Below are positions 1-8,117 of a stretch of 64,000 nucleotides of DNA, piece by piece. Location of the stretch: positions 3,844,001-3,908,000 of the forward strand of contig NZ_CP109479.1 of NCBI RefSeq assembly GCF_036227485.1, in the 5' to 3' direction. The stretch comes from Streptomyces sp. NBC_01451. GTDB taxonomy: Bacteria > Actinomycetota > Actinomycetes > Streptomycetales > Streptomycetaceae. The translations under genes were made by a program, and so were the position numbers. Numbering within the stretch: position 1 is the first letter of the stretch; each line of letters starts with the position of its first letter. Below the pieces are notes generated by a model. It saw nothing but the letters and a program-made list of their open reading frames with translations, was not told the origin of the DNA and did no database searches.

Positions 1-692
1 ACGGGTCGCAGTCCCGTCCCCTTGACCCAGTCCAGCACCGGGTCCTCGCCCTGTAGGACGTGCAGGTACGTCGTCTCCCACACGTCCGCCTCGCAGCCGA
101 GCCGGGCGAGCCGGTCGAGGTAGACGAGGGGTGCGTGGACGGAGTCGTCGTGGCGCAGCACCTCGCCGAGGCGGCTCTTCCAGCGGGCGCCGGTGCCCAG
201 CTGGCGCATCAGGCTGTGCAGGGGTGCGTCGAGGTTGTTCGGCACCTGGAAGGCGAAGGTCCCGCCGGGGGCGACGGCGTCCAGCCAGGCCGGGAACGCG
301 TCGAGGTGTCCTTCGACCCACTGGAGGGCGGCGTTGGAGACGATCAGGTCGTACGTCTCGGAGGGCGCCCATGCCGAGGCGTCCGCGTGGGCGAAGTCGA
401 GGTGTCCGCCGCCCGCCGTGGGGCCCGCGTACCGGGCGGCCTGTTCCAGCATGGGGGCGGAGTTGTCGTACCCGGTGATGTGCGCGGTGGGCCAGCGGTC
501 GGCGAGTACGGCGGTGACGTTGCCGGGGCCGCAGCCGAGGTCGGCGATGCGGGGCGGCCCCGCGGACGGTTCGGCGGGGAGGTCGGGGACTCGGGCGAGG
601 AGGTCGGTGAAGGGGCGGGCTCGGTGGTCGGCGTGGCGGAGGTACTGGGCGGGGTCCCATGTAGGGGCAGGAGCGGGGGTGGTGGCAGGCAT
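1..692 (-). CDS. tam: trans-aconitate 2-methyltransferase, C-terminus cut by window edge
   Basis: A cytosolic SAM-dependent methyltransferase that monomethylates trans-aconitate, the aconitase-inhibiting by-product of cis-aconitate. The start ATG (690-692) has a GGGAG site 7 nt upstream. The visible protein opens with a WDPAQYLRHADHRARPF segment typical of Tam, followed by the SAM-binding glycine motif DLGCGPGNVT and the later motif YDLIVSNAALQW. The reading frame is still open at base 1, so the last residues lie outside the window. It is divergent from the MarR gene at 819. In S. coelicolor that regulator (TamR) is known to control tam, and the shared intergenic region carries a strong palindrome. 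Identity is fairly secure. Confidence 0.9.
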   Translation of the reverse strand, partial: MPATTPAPAPTWDPAQYLRHADHRARPFTDLLARVPDLPAEPSAGPPRIADLGCGPGNVTAVLADRWPTAHITGYDNSAPMLEQAARYAGPTAGGGHLDFAHADASAWAPSETYDLIVSNAALQWVEGHLDAFPAWLDAVAPGGTFAFQVPNNLDAPLHSLMRQLGTGARWKSRLGEVLRHDDSVHAPLVYLDRLARLGCEADVWETTYLHVLQGEDPVLDWVKGTGLRP

Positions 693-751
693 GGGGGTAC
701 TCCCGGGGTCAGGGGGCGATCACCGTCTTCGGCTCCACCCTGACGGAGAAA

Positions 752-788
752 GTCTCTCGACGTCAAGAGACTTGATGCCAAGAGACTT
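752..788. promoter_or_regulatory. TamR-type operator in the tam/tamR intergenic region
   Basis: Positions 752-771 form a 20-bp near-perfect palindrome with arms GTCTCT and AGAGAC around a CGACGTCA centre. The half-site AAGAGACTT (765-773) recurs as a direct repeat at 780-788. MarR regulators bind such 16-20 bp palindromes. TamR of S. coelicolor is known to bind between tam and tamR and to release DNA with citrate, cis- and trans-aconitate. Binding here is inferred from position and symmetry. Confidence 0.75.
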
Positions 789-805
789 CACATCGACACA
801 ACCAC

Positions 806-818
806 TACACTGATCGCC
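806..818 (+). promoter_or_regulatory. candidate leaderless promoter of tamR
   Basis: TACACT at 806-811 matches a -10 element and ends 7 nt before the ATG at 819. Transcription would therefore begin at or next to the start codon. No Shine-Dalgarno site precedes the ATG, which fits a leaderless mRNA. The TamR half-site at 780-788 lies just upstream, where it could block polymerase. Confidence 0.5.
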
Positions 819-1316
819 ATGGAGGACGAGGTCGATCGGCTGGTCGCTGCGTGGCGCCGGGAGCGCCCGGACCTCGACGTGGAACCGCTCGAAGTGCTCA
901 GCCGCGTCAGCAGGCTGGCCCGGCACCTGGACCGTGCGCGCAGGCTGGCGTTCGCCGAGCACGCACTGGAGCCCTGGGAGTTCGACGTCCTGACCGCGCT
1001 GAGGCGTGCCGGGAACCCGTACCAGCTCTCCCCCGGGCAGCTCCTCACCCAGACCCTGGTCACCTCCGGCACGATGACGAACCGTATCGACCGGCTGACG
1101 AAGAAGGGCCTGGTGGAGCGCCTCCCCGACCCCAGTGACCGGCGGGGGGTGCTCGTCCGGCTCACGCCCGAGGGCCAGGACAGGGCCGATCAGGCACTCG
1201 CGGGCCTGCTGGACCAGGAGCGCGCGATCCTGGCAGAACTGTCACGGGCACAGCGGGGCGAACTGGCCGGGCTGCTGCGCCAGTTGACGGCGCCGTTCGA
1301 CAACATCCCCGGCTGA
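819..1316 (+). CDS. tamR: MarR-family regulator TamR
   Basis: A 165-aa MarR-family dimeric winged-helix repressor. Residues 30-130 contain the family core: a helical dimerisation segment, an LTPGQL-type recognition helix region (here QLSPGQLL followed by TSGTMTNRIDRL), and the wing with DPSDRRGVLVRLTPEG. It lies divergent from tam, and the palindrome between them is the expected operator. TamR orthologues sense aconitate and citrate and derepress tam, limiting damage when aconitase is inactivated under oxidative stress. The function rests on family and context. The start is supported by a -10 element ending just before the ATG. Confidence 0.88.
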   Translation: MEDEVDRLVAAWRRERPDLDVEPLEVLSRVSRLARHLDRARRLAFAEHALEPWEFDVLTALRRAGNPYQLSPGQLLTQTLVTSGTMTNRIDRLTKKGLVERLPDPSDRRGVLVRLTPEGQDRADQALAGLLDQERAILAELSRAQRGELAGLLRQLTAPFDNIPG

Positions 1317-1374
1317 CACCGGCGTACGCCGACCGGTCGGTCATGCACCGCTGCCGGTCAGTCGCTGCTGGCGG

Positions 1375-2148
1375 TCAGGCGCTGCTGCTCTCCTCCACGC
1401 CGATGCGTCCGCCGTGGCCCAGGTCGACGGGGCCGACCCCGGCCCGCCGGGCGAGGGCGACGGCGGCGAGCGTGGAGTGGACGCCGAGCTTGCCCAGCAC
1501 GTTCTGCATGTGGGTGCGCACGGTGTGCGGGGAGAGGAACAGCCGTTCGGCGACGGCTTTGCGGCCCAGCCCGGCGACCATGCACCGCAGCACTTCCCGC
1601 TCCCTCGGCGTGAGCGACTCGACGAGCCGCTCGCTCTCGGTGCGGTGCTTGCGGGCGGCGGTCAGCTCACGCAGCACACCGGTGAGGAGGGCCGGCGGGA
1701 GGTGCGTCTCGTCGCGCAGCACACCCCGTATGACGGTCAGCAGCCGCGACAGCGAGCAGTCCTTGGCGACCCACCCGGAGGCGCCCGCCTGGAGGGCGAG
1801 CGCGGCCCTGCGGGGGTCGTCCTTCTCGGCGAGGACGACGATCCGTACGTGCGAGTGTCCCGAACGGACGCCCGCGACCAGCGAGATGCCGTCGACGAGA
1901 CCCTCCGCGTTGCCCTCCTGCACGGGCACCGCCGGACGCGCCCCGGGCACGTTGCCGCCCAGGTCGGAGTCGACGAGCAGGACGTCGAACCGGCGGCCCT
2001 CGGCCACCGCTCGCTCCAGACTGCGCAGCGCGGCGGGACCGCTGCCGGCGGCGGAGACGTCGACGTCGGGCTCCGCGGCCAGTGCGGCGGCGAGCGACTC
2101 GGCGAAGATGCGATGGTCGTCGACGACCAGGACTCGGATGCGAACCAC
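1375..2148 (-). CDS. orphan LuxR-type (NarL family) response regulator
   Basis: A 257-aa protein starting at GTG 2148, with a GGGGG site just upstream; longer in-frame extensions lack such a site. The N-terminal receiver keeps the acidic pair D10/D11, the phospho-acceptor Asp60 (VLLVDSD) and the conserved Lys129. It carries an unusual insertion of about 20 residues after Asp60. The C-terminal LuxR helix-turn-helix is clear (LTPREREVLRCMVAGLG, then SPHTVRTHMQNVLGKLG). No histidine kinase is adjacent, so it is an orphan. A paralogue of the same layout sits at 8118-8834 with a degenerate receiver. Targets are unknown. Confidence 0.85.
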   Translation of the reverse strand: MVRIRVLVVDDHRIFAESLAAALAAEPDVDVSAAGSGPAALRSLERAVAEGRRFDVLLVDSDLGGNVPGARPAVPVQEGNAEGLVDGISLVAGVRSGHSHVRIVVLAEKDDPRRAALALQAGASGWVAKDCSLSRLLTVIRGVLRDETHLPPALLTGVLRELTAARKHRTESERLVESLTPREREVLRCMVAGLGRKAVAERLFLSPHTVRTHMQNVLGKLGVHSTLAAVALARRAGVGPVDLGHGGRIGVEESSSA

Positions 2149-2445
2149 TGAAACCCCCTTCCCCGAGCTCCTCAAGAGCTGGGGACACCCAATCGTCGGG
2201 GGGACAACCCGTGCGGACACGACGCCCGGAACAGTCCCCGGCTGTTGCTTCTGGCCTGGGACGGGGCTGCCACAGCCATCTGCGCACGGCCGCCGCCGTG
2301 CGATGACTGCTACCCCCACTCCGGGCGTCGTACCCGACTGTCTCGCCCCCTGATCAGCACCGGCCCCCACCGGTGCTGTTCATCAGGGTACGGCCGGGAG
2401 GCAGGAGTGGAAGGTAATTCGCAGAACTGATTGGCCAGGGCGTTT

Positions 2446-2913
2446 ATGGTGTGCCGCATGTTTCGTATGGAGACAGAAGTCGACAAGGAATGGCTCTCCG
2501 TGCTCCGGTCGCGGTTGCGCGACACGAACACGGCCGCCTCACCCGTCCTGCGTGCCCTGCGCGGCACCCCGGCCGAGCGCGAACTCCCGCTCCATGTTTG
2601 GGCGTTCGACGAGGTGGGAGGCCTGGCGGGCGGTCTGGTCGGCCACACCTGGACGACCTGGCTGCATGTGGCGTACCTCTGGGTCGACACCCCGCACCGG
2701 GGCAGCGGCCTGGGCTCCCGCCTCCTCGCGGAAGCGGAGCGCACGGCGCACGAGGAGCGCGCGTGCACCCACGCACGCCTGGAGACCTGGGACTTCCAGG
2801 CACCGGACTTCTACCGGAAGCAGGGGTACGAGGTGGTGTGCGTGATCCCGGACTATCCCCCGGGGGTCACCGAGTACACGCTGACGAAGCGGTTGGCGCC
2901 GCAGACTCTCTGA
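2446..2913 (+). CDS. GNAT-family N-acetyltransferase
   Basis: About 155 aa with a complete GNAT fold. The acetyl-CoA binding motif is HRGSGLGSRLLAEAE, preceded by the beta-4 strand VAYLWVDTP and followed by a C-terminal QAPDFYRKQGYEVV segment. This places it with small GNATs such as the YhbS/RimI-like group. The substrate cannot be read from sequence. The start is uncertain: ATG 2446 follows AGGG by 5 nt, while ATGs at 2458 and 2467 are also in frame. It stands alone between the divergent LuxR gene and the sulfotransferase. Confidence 0.8.
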   Translation: MVCRMFRMETEVDKEWLSVLRSRLRDTNTAASPVLRALRGTPAERELPLHVWAFDEVGGLAGGLVGHTWTTWLHVAYLWVDTPHRGSGLGSRLLAEAERTAHEERACTHARLETWDFQAPDFYRKQGYEVVCVIPDYPPGVTEYTLTKRLAPQTL

Positions 2914-2992
2914 GGCGCTCACCACGGGCCTTTACCCCGGTCTCAGACAAGGCCAAGGTAAGTCTCAGGTAAGAGCTCTAACGTCCCGCCCC

Positions 2993-3904
2993 ATGAGCAT
3001 CCTGCGGAAGCTGAACTCCAAGCTTGCCGAGACGACCGGCTACCAGGTCCGCCGGGTTCCCGCGCCCAAGCCCGGCGCGACCGCGAAGCCCGGCACCCTC
3101 GACGCCGTCCCGAAGCCGCGTTCGCCGCGGCCCGCCCGGCCACCGGCCGCGCCCCGGCACCCCGTGGACCCGACGGTGGACCGTCTCCTGAACCGGCCGG
3201 TCTTCGTGCTGGCCCCCGTGCGCTCGGGTTCGACGCTGCTCCGCATGATGCTGGGCGCCCACTCCGAGCTGCACGCCTCGCACGAGCTGCATCTGACCGG
3301 CCTGGAGGTCTACTTCAAGTCGGGCAGCCCCACGGAGCGCTCCTTCGAGGCGCTCGGCCTCGGCTACGAGGACCTGGAGGGCCTGCTCTGGGACCGCGCC
3401 CTGCACCGGGAACTGGTCAAGTCGGGCAAGCCGTTCATCGTGGAGAAGACGCCGGGCAACACCTTCCAGTGGCAGCGCATCGCCGAGACCTGGCCCGACG
3501 CCCGGTTCGTCTTCCTGCGCCGCCACCCCGCCGCGGTGTCCCGTTCCTGGCACGAGGCGGTCCCCGACCGCACCCGCGAGGAGGCGGCGACCCGGGTCCT
3601 CCAGTACATGGAGGCGATGGAGGAGGCCCACGCGAAGCTCGGCGGCCACATCCTCACGTACGAGAACCTCACCGCCGACCCCGCCACCGAACTCCGCGCC
3701 CTATGCGACTTCCTGGAGCTGGACTGGCAGCCCGGCATGCTGGAGTACGGCAGCAGCCTGGAGGGCGCGGTCCTCGGCGGCGGCTTCGGCGACTGGAACG
3801 ACAAGATCCGCTCGGGCAGGGTCCAGCCGGACCGGCCGGCTCCGACGGCCGAGGAGATACCCGAGGTGCTGCGGGGGATGTGCCGGACGTGGGGGTACCT
3901 GTAG
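2993..3904 (+). CDS. sulfotransferase-family protein
   Basis: A 303-aa protein with a basic, proline-rich N-terminus of about 60 residues, then a PAPS-dependent sulfotransferase domain. The 5'-phosphosulfate loop is visible as APVRSGSTLLRMMLGAH near residues 78-94. The 3'-phosphate region is RFVFLRRHPAAVSRSWHEA. Such proteins move a sulfuryl group from PAPS to an acceptor hydroxyl; the acceptor here is unknown. No Shine-Dalgarno site is obvious. The start follows a possible -10 (CTCTAA, 2976-2981) closely, so the message may have a very short leader. GTCTCAG is repeated at 2940 and 2962 in the promoter region. Confidence 0.8.
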   Translation: MSILRKLNSKLAETTGYQVRRVPAPKPGATAKPGTLDAVPKPRSPRPARPPAAPRHPVDPTVDRLLNRPVFVLAPVRSGSTLLRMMLGAHSELHASHELHLTGLEVYFKSGSPTERSFEALGLGYEDLEGLLWDRALHRELVKSGKPFIVEKTPGNTFQWQRIAETWPDARFVFLRRHPAAVSRSWHEAVPDRTREEAATRVLQYMEAMEEAHAKLGGHILTYENLTADPATELRALCDFLELDWQPGMLEYGSSLEGAVLGGGFGDWNDKIRSGRVQPDRPAPTAEEIPEVLRGMCRTWGYL

Positions 3905-3911
3905 AGAGCCC

Positions 3912-3943
3912 CTACAGGAGATACCTGGAGGGGGTCTCCGTAG
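3912..3943 (+). terminator. imperfect hairpin after the sulfotransferase gene
   Basis: Seven bases past the stop codon, 3912-3925 and 3933-3943 pair imperfectly around a 7-nt loop. There is no T-tract, which is usual for Streptomyces terminators. Downstream, TCAGGGGC occurs three times between about 3957 and 4000 at 15-17 nt spacing, with no clear role. Confidence 0.4.
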
Positions 3944-4024
3944 GAGCGGTGAGTGGTTCAGGGGCCGCCAGGTCAGGGGCTGTGAGATCAGGGGCCATGG
4001 GGGCAGTGGCAATGGGGGCCTGGG

Positions 4025-4542
4025 TCAGCCGCATGCCTGGCGGCTGTGCACGAGGAGTTCGCGCGGGGCGGGGCCGGGCGTTCGCCGCCGGGTCAGGGCG
4101 AGCAGCGCCGGTGCGTCGACGTCGTCGACGGTGCGGGCGGTGAGGCGGTCGCGGTGGTCCGCGGCCATCGATTCGCCGAGGACGGCGACGCCGAGCCCGC
4201 GGGCGGCGAGGCCGGCGATGGCATCCGCGGAGCCGGCCCGCAACGCGAGGTCGGGGTGGATGCCCTGGGCGGCGCAGGCACGGTCGAACACCGCGCGCAG
4301 GCCGGTACCGGGTGGCGTGCAGACGATGGGGTGGGCGGTCAGGTCGAGCAGACGGATCCGCCCCTGTTCCGCCGGGGGATGCCCGGCCGGCACCGCCACG
4401 ACGAGCCGCTCACTGCTGATCGTCAACGCGTCCAGCCCGTCGGGGGCGGCGTTCGCGGTACCGATGAGGGCCAGGTCGGCGGCAGCCGGCTGCGTCTGCT
4501 CGACCGGCCGGAGTTCGCGTCTGCCACGCGCTGACCAGTTGC
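4025..4542 (-). pseudogene. remnant of a LysR-family regulator (C-terminal half of ligand domain)
   Basis: The frame on the minus strand reads as the C-terminal part of a LysR substrate-binding domain. It begins with ADLALIGTAN, then ERLVVAVPAGHP, then a TPPGTGLRAVFDRA segment and the final GLAARGLGVAVLGESMA. The N-terminal helix-turn-helix, the linker helix and the first part of the ligand domain are absent. An in-frame stop lies at 4543-4545, and upstream of it are the 13-bp repeat array and then galK. The shortest start would be a TTG at 4426 with no convincing ribosome site. I read this as a truncated, non-functional gene. Confidence 0.7.
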
Positions 4543-4545
4543 TTC

Positions 4546-4632
4546 AGCCGGCTGCTTGAACCGGTCGGTTCGAGCAGCCGGTTCAACTGATCGGTTCAAC
4601 TGGTCGGTTCAGCCGGTCGCTCGAACCGGGCG
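4546..4632. repeat. four 13-bp tandem repeats forming a long hairpin
   Basis: Four copies of a 13-bp unit beginning CGGTTC start at 4566, 4579, 4592 and 4605. The two middle copies differ at one base. An inverted copy lies at 4551-4563 and a partial inverted copy follows 4617. As a result 4546-4563 and 4566-4583 pair at 16 of 18 positions with a 2-nt loop. The array is 60-100 nt past the galK stop, so it may terminate the gal operon, but the periodicity is more than a terminator needs. Confidence 0.8.
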
Positions 4633-4642
4633 CCTCGATGCG

Positions 4643-5815
4643 TCACCGAACCCGCCGCGCGCCCGCCGAAGGGACCGCCGCGAACACCCGGGGGGCCGTG
4701 TATCCGGCGGCGGCGAACGCCTCCTCCACCGCCTTGCCGACCCGGTCCGTGGCCTCCGCCTCGACCAGGACGATCGCCGAGCCGCCGAAGCCGCCGCCGG
4801 TCATGCGGGCGCCCAGGGCGCCGGAGTCGACCGCCGCCTCGACCACCAGGTCGAGTTCCGGGCACGACACCTGGAAGTCGTCGCGGAGGGAGGCGTGGCC
4901 CTCGGTGAGGATCGGGCCGATGGCGCGGGTGTCGCCGCCCGACTTCAGGAGGGCGACCACCCGTTCGACGCGGTGGTCCTCCGTCACCACGTGGCGTACC
5001 AGGCGGCGTACTTCCTCGTCCGCACCCGCGTCGGCCAGGCGGGCCAGCGCCGCGTCGAGGTCGTCGTACGCCACATCGCGCAGCGCGTTCACGTCCAGCA
5101 GTCGCGCGCCGCGTTCGCAGCCCGCCCGGCGCTTGCCGTACTCGCCCTCGCTGTGGGAGTGCTTGACCTGGGTGTCGACCACGAGCAGGGTCATGCCCTC
5201 GGCCGCCAGGTCGAAGGGGATCTGGTCCTGGGAGAGGTCCCGGGTGTCGAGGAAGAGGGCGTGGCCCTGGGTGCAGCAGGCCGAGGCTGTCTGGTCCATG
5301 ATGCCTGTGGGCGCGCCCACGTACACGTTCTCGGCGCGCTGGCACAGGCGGGCCAACTGCCAGCGTTCCAGGCCGAGTTCGTACAGGTCGTTCAGGGCCA
5401 GGGCGACCACGACCTCCAGGGCCGCCGAGGACGACAGGCCCGCGCCCGTCGGTACGGTCGAGGTGAGGTGGATGTCCGCGCCTCCGCCCACCGCCGTGTG
5501 GCCGGCGTCCTGAAGAGCCCAGATCACGCCCGCCGGGTACGCCGTCCAGTTCTTGTCCGACTCGGGCGTCAGCTCCCCCGTCCGCAGTTCGACGACCCCG
5601 CCCTCGACGTCCGACGAGTGCAGGCGTACGACGCCGTCGGTGCGGCGCGAGACCGCTGCCACCGCCGTGTGCGGGAGGGCGAAGGGCATGACGAAACCGT
5701 CGTTGTAGTCGGTGTGTTCGCCGATCAGGTTGACGCGGCCCGGCGCCGCCCACACTCCCTCCGGCGCCGACCCGTACAGACCCTCGAACGCCTCGGCGAC
5801 ATCCACAGTCGTCAT
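4643..5815 (-). CDS. galK: galactokinase
   Basis: A 390-aa GHMP-family kinase that phosphorylates alpha-D-galactose at C1, the first step of the Leloir pathway. The galactokinase signature GRVNLIGEHTDYNDG is at residues 26-40. The GHMP ATP loop PTGAGLSSSAALEV starts at 122, and the C-terminal GGGFGGSAIVL motif is near 340. Length is normal. The ATG at 5815 has an AGAGG-type site upstream. It is the third gene of galT-galE-galK, separated from galE by 91 bp, unlike the galT-galE overlap. That gap holds a short CTACTG-like microrepeat. Confidence 0.95.
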   Translation of the reverse strand: MTTVDVAEAFEGLYGSAPEGVWAAPGRVNLIGEHTDYNDGFVMPFALPHTAVAAVSRRTDGVVRLHSSDVEGGVVELRTGELTPESDKNWTAYPAGVIWALQDAGHTAVGGGADIHLTSTVPTGAGLSSSAALEVVVALALNDLYELGLERWQLARLCQRAENVYVGAPTGIMDQTASACCTQGHALFLDTRDLSQDQIPFDLAAEGMTLLVVDTQVKHSHSEGEYGKRRAGCERGARLLDVNALRDVAYDDLDAALARLADAGADEEVRRLVRHVVTEDHRVERVVALLKSGGDTRAIGPILTEGHASLRDDFQVSCPELDLVVEAAVDSGALGARMTGGGFGGSAIVLVEAEATDRVGKAVEEAFAAAGYTAPRVFAAVPSAGARRVR

Positions 5816-5906
5816 GCCCTCTACCTCTGACCTTTCATTTCGTACGTTCCAGGGCTGCCAGGTCTGCTACCTGATACCTGATGACCGCTGCCTGCTACTG
5901 CTACTG

Positions 5907-6869
5907 CTACTTGCTGTGCCGCTGCGCGAACTCCCAGGCGTCCGCGACGATTCCGGCCAGATCTGACCGGGTCGGGTTCCAGCCGAGGCGGGTGCGGGCC
6001 CGGTCGGCGGAGGCGACCAGGACCGCCGGGTCGCCGCCCCTGCGCGGGGCCACGACCTCCGGGATCGGGTGGCCGGTGACCCGGCGTACCGTCTCGACGA
6101 CCTCGCGGACCGAGAAGCCCTCGCCGTTGCCGAGGTTGCAGATCAGGTGTTCGCCCGCTGTCGCGGCCGTGAGGGCCAGCAGGTGAGCGTCCGCCAGGTC
6201 GGCGACGTGGATGTAGTCCCGTACGCAGGTGCCGTCGGGGGTCGGGTAGTCCTCGCCGTAGACCGAGATCGCGTCCCGCTTGCCCTGGGCGACCTGGAGG
6301 ACGAGGGGGATCAGGTGGGACTCGGGGTCGTGGCGCTCGCCCTGGGTGGCGTACGCGCCGGCCACGTTGAAGTAGCGGAGCGACACCGCGGCGAGGCCGT
6401 GGGCCGTCGCCTCGCTGGTGATCATGTGGTCGACGGCCAGCTTCGAGGCGCCGTAGGGGTTCGTCGGGGACGTACGGGCCGTCTCGACGATCGGGGTCTC
6501 CTCCGGCTCGCCGTACGTCGCCGCCGTGGACGAGAAGACCAGTTTGCGGACGCCCGCCTCGCGCATCGCCGTGAGCAGGGCCATCGAGCCGCCGACGTTG
6601 TTGTCCCAGTACTTCTCGGGCTTCACGACCGACTCGCCGACCTGGGAGGAGGCCGCGAAGTGGAGGACCCCGTCGAAGGAGGAGTCGAGCCACTTGGCGG
6701 CGTCCTTGATGTCGCCCTCCACGAACGTGGCACCTGCCGGGACGCCCTCCCGGAAGCCCGTCGAGAGGTTGTCGAGGACGACGACCTCGTGGCCGGCCTC
6801 CAGCAGATGCTGGGCGACCACCCCGCCGACATAGCCCGCACCACCGGTGACCAGGTACTTACCGCTCAT
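5907..6869 (-). CDS. galE: UDP-glucose 4-epimerase
   Basis: A 320-aa extended short-chain dehydrogenase interconverting UDP-galactose and UDP-glucose. The NAD-binding motif VTGGAGYVG is at residues 7-15. The catalytic Ser/Thr lies in SSTAA (113-117), and the Tyr-x3-Lys pair is Y139/K143 in NPYGASK. The C-terminal [18 protein letters not shown] segment is characteristic of GalE. Its ATG overlaps the galT stop by 4 nt (ATGA), indicating translational coupling. In S. lividans and S. coelicolor an internal constitutive promoter (galP2) serves galE-galK; I did not locate one here. Confidence 0.95.
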   Translation of the reverse strand: MSGKYLVTGGAGYVGGVVAQHLLEAGHEVVVLDNLSTGFREGVPAGATFVEGDIKDAAKWLDSSFDGVLHFAASSQVGESVVKPEKYWDNNVGGSMALLTAMREAGVRKLVFSSTAATYGEPEETPIVETARTSPTNPYGASKLAVDHMITSEATAHGLAAVSLRYFNVAGAYATQGERHDPESHLIPLVLQVAQGKRDAISVYGEDYPTPDGTCVRDYIHVADLADAHLLALTAATAGEHLICNLGNGEGFSVREVVETVRRVTGHPIPEVVAPRRGGDPAVLVASADRARTRLGWNPTRSDLAGIVADAWEFAQRHSK

Positions 6870-7951
6870 GAACTCGCTACCTCTCGCAGTCGCTGGGCCG
6901 CGGATTCCGGCTGGATGTCGTTGATGAACACGCTCATCCCCGACTCGGAGCCCGCGAGGAACTTCAGCTTGCCGGAAGTACGTCGAATGGTGAAAAGCTC
7001 CAGGTGGAGTCCGAAGTCGTCACGGTTGACGCCCTCGAACTCCTCCAGCGTGCCGAACGGCGCCTGGTGCCAGGCCGCGATGTACGGCGTGGGCGGCTCG
7101 CCCGCTCCTTCTTTCCCACCACCCGGCCCGTCGAAGATCCGGTCGAAGCGCCTCAAGAGTTCCAGGTAGACCTTGGGGAACTCTGTGCGGGCCTCCTCGC
7201 CGAGCGCCAGCAGGTCCGGCACCCGGTGGCGCGGGTACAGGTGCACCTCGTACGGCCAGTGGGCGGCGTACGGGACGAAGGCCACCCAGTGGTCGGTCGC
7301 CAGCACGAGGCGCTCGCCCGCGAGTTCCTTCTCCACGATCGAGTCGAAGAGGTTCTCGCCGCCCGTCGCCTCCTTGTGCGCGGCCACCGAGCGGAGCATC
7401 AGGGCCGTGCGCGGGGTGGTGAAGGGGTACGCGTAGATCTGGCCGTGCGGATGGCCGAGGGTGACGCCGATCTCGGCGCCGCGGTTCTCGAAGCAGAACA
7501 CCTGCTGGACGGCGGGGAGGTGGGACAGCTCCGACGTCCGGTCGGTCCACGCGTCCAGGACCAGCCGCGTCTGTGCCTCGGTGAGGTCGGCGAAGGACGA
7601 GTTGTGGTCGGAGGTGAAGCAGACCACCTCGCAGCGTCCGGAGTCGCCGGCCAGGGAGGGGAAACGGTTCTCGAAGACGACGACGTCGTAGGAGGAGTCC
7701 GGGATCTCGCTGAGCCGGTCGCCCTCGGTCGGGCAGAGGGGGCACTCGTCGGCCGGGGGGTGGTAGATGCGGCCCTGGCGGTGCGAGGCGATCGCCACCT
7801 CGTCGCCGAGCAGCGGGTCCCGGCGTACCTGCGACGTGGTGACCGTGCGCTCCAGAGGGCGCCGGTCCACCGCGTCGCGCACTGTGTCGTCGCGCAGGTC
7901 GTAGTAGATGAGCTCACGACCGTCGGCGAGCCTCGTCGAGGTCTTCTTCAC
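6866..7951 (-). CDS. galT: galactose-1-phosphate uridylyltransferase
   Basis: A 361-aa HIT-superfamily transferase that swaps UMP between UDP-glucose and galactose-1-phosphate. The nucleophile motif HPHGQ is at residues 167-171 with His169 as the predicted UMP carrier. Cys70 and Cys73 match the first metal site. I chose GTG 7951, which has a GGAG site 8 nt upstream. The longer in-frame start at 8011 would add about 20 residues with no ribosome site. It leads the galTEK operon. Confidence 0.95.
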   Translation of the reverse strand: MKKTSTRLADGRELIYYDLRDDTVRDAVDRRPLERTVTTSQVRRDPLLGDEVAIASHRQGRIYHPPADECPLCPTEGDRLSEIPDSSYDVVVFENRFPSLAGDSGRCEVVCFTSDHNSSFADLTEAQTRLVLDAWTDRTSELSHLPAVQQVFCFENRGAEIGVTLGHPHGQIYAYPFTTPRTALMLRSVAAHKEATGGENLFDSIVEKELAGERLVLATDHWVAFVPYAAHWPYEVHLYPRHRVPDLLALGEEARTEFPKVYLELLRRFDRIFDGPGGGKEGAGEPPTPYIAAWHQAPFGTLEEFEGVNRDDFGLHLELFTIRRTSGKLKFLAGSESGMSVFINDIQPESAAQRLREVASS

Positions 7952-8030
7952 GCCGGATTCTCCATCCGTACCCAAACCTAGCTTCAAACAGAACCGAACA
8001 CATGAAATCATAAATCCACAACCATCGGTA
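7952..8030 (-). promoter_or_regulatory. gal operon promoter region
   Basis: This AT-richer interval precedes galT. On the minus strand a TGTTYG motif occurs twice (7985-8002), followed by TAGGTT as a possible -10. In S. lividans and S. coelicolor the galP1 promoter ahead of galT is galactose-inducible, glucose-repressed and contains short direct repeats. Assignment here is by position; I cannot fix the transcription start. Confidence 0.5.
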
Positions 8031-8055
8031 TAGCCAGGCGAGCCGTGACACGTCA

Positions 8056-8089
8056 GCGGAGCCGGAGTTCACGGGAACTCCGGCTCCGC
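8056..8089 (-). terminator. strong hairpin after the LuxR gene
   Basis: A perfect 14-bp inverted repeat (8056-8069 with 8076-8089) with a 6-nt loop lies 28 nt past the stop of the LuxR gene at 8118. It separates that gene from the gal promoter. There is no T-tract. Confidence 0.8.
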
Positions 8090-8117
8090 AGTCCGAAAAG
8101 TGATGTACCTCGTGGGG

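Noticed and set aside
60..743. Plus-strand frames opposite tam
   Set aside because: They are antisense to a recognisable methyltransferase and have valine/glycine/arginine-biased, family-less translations.
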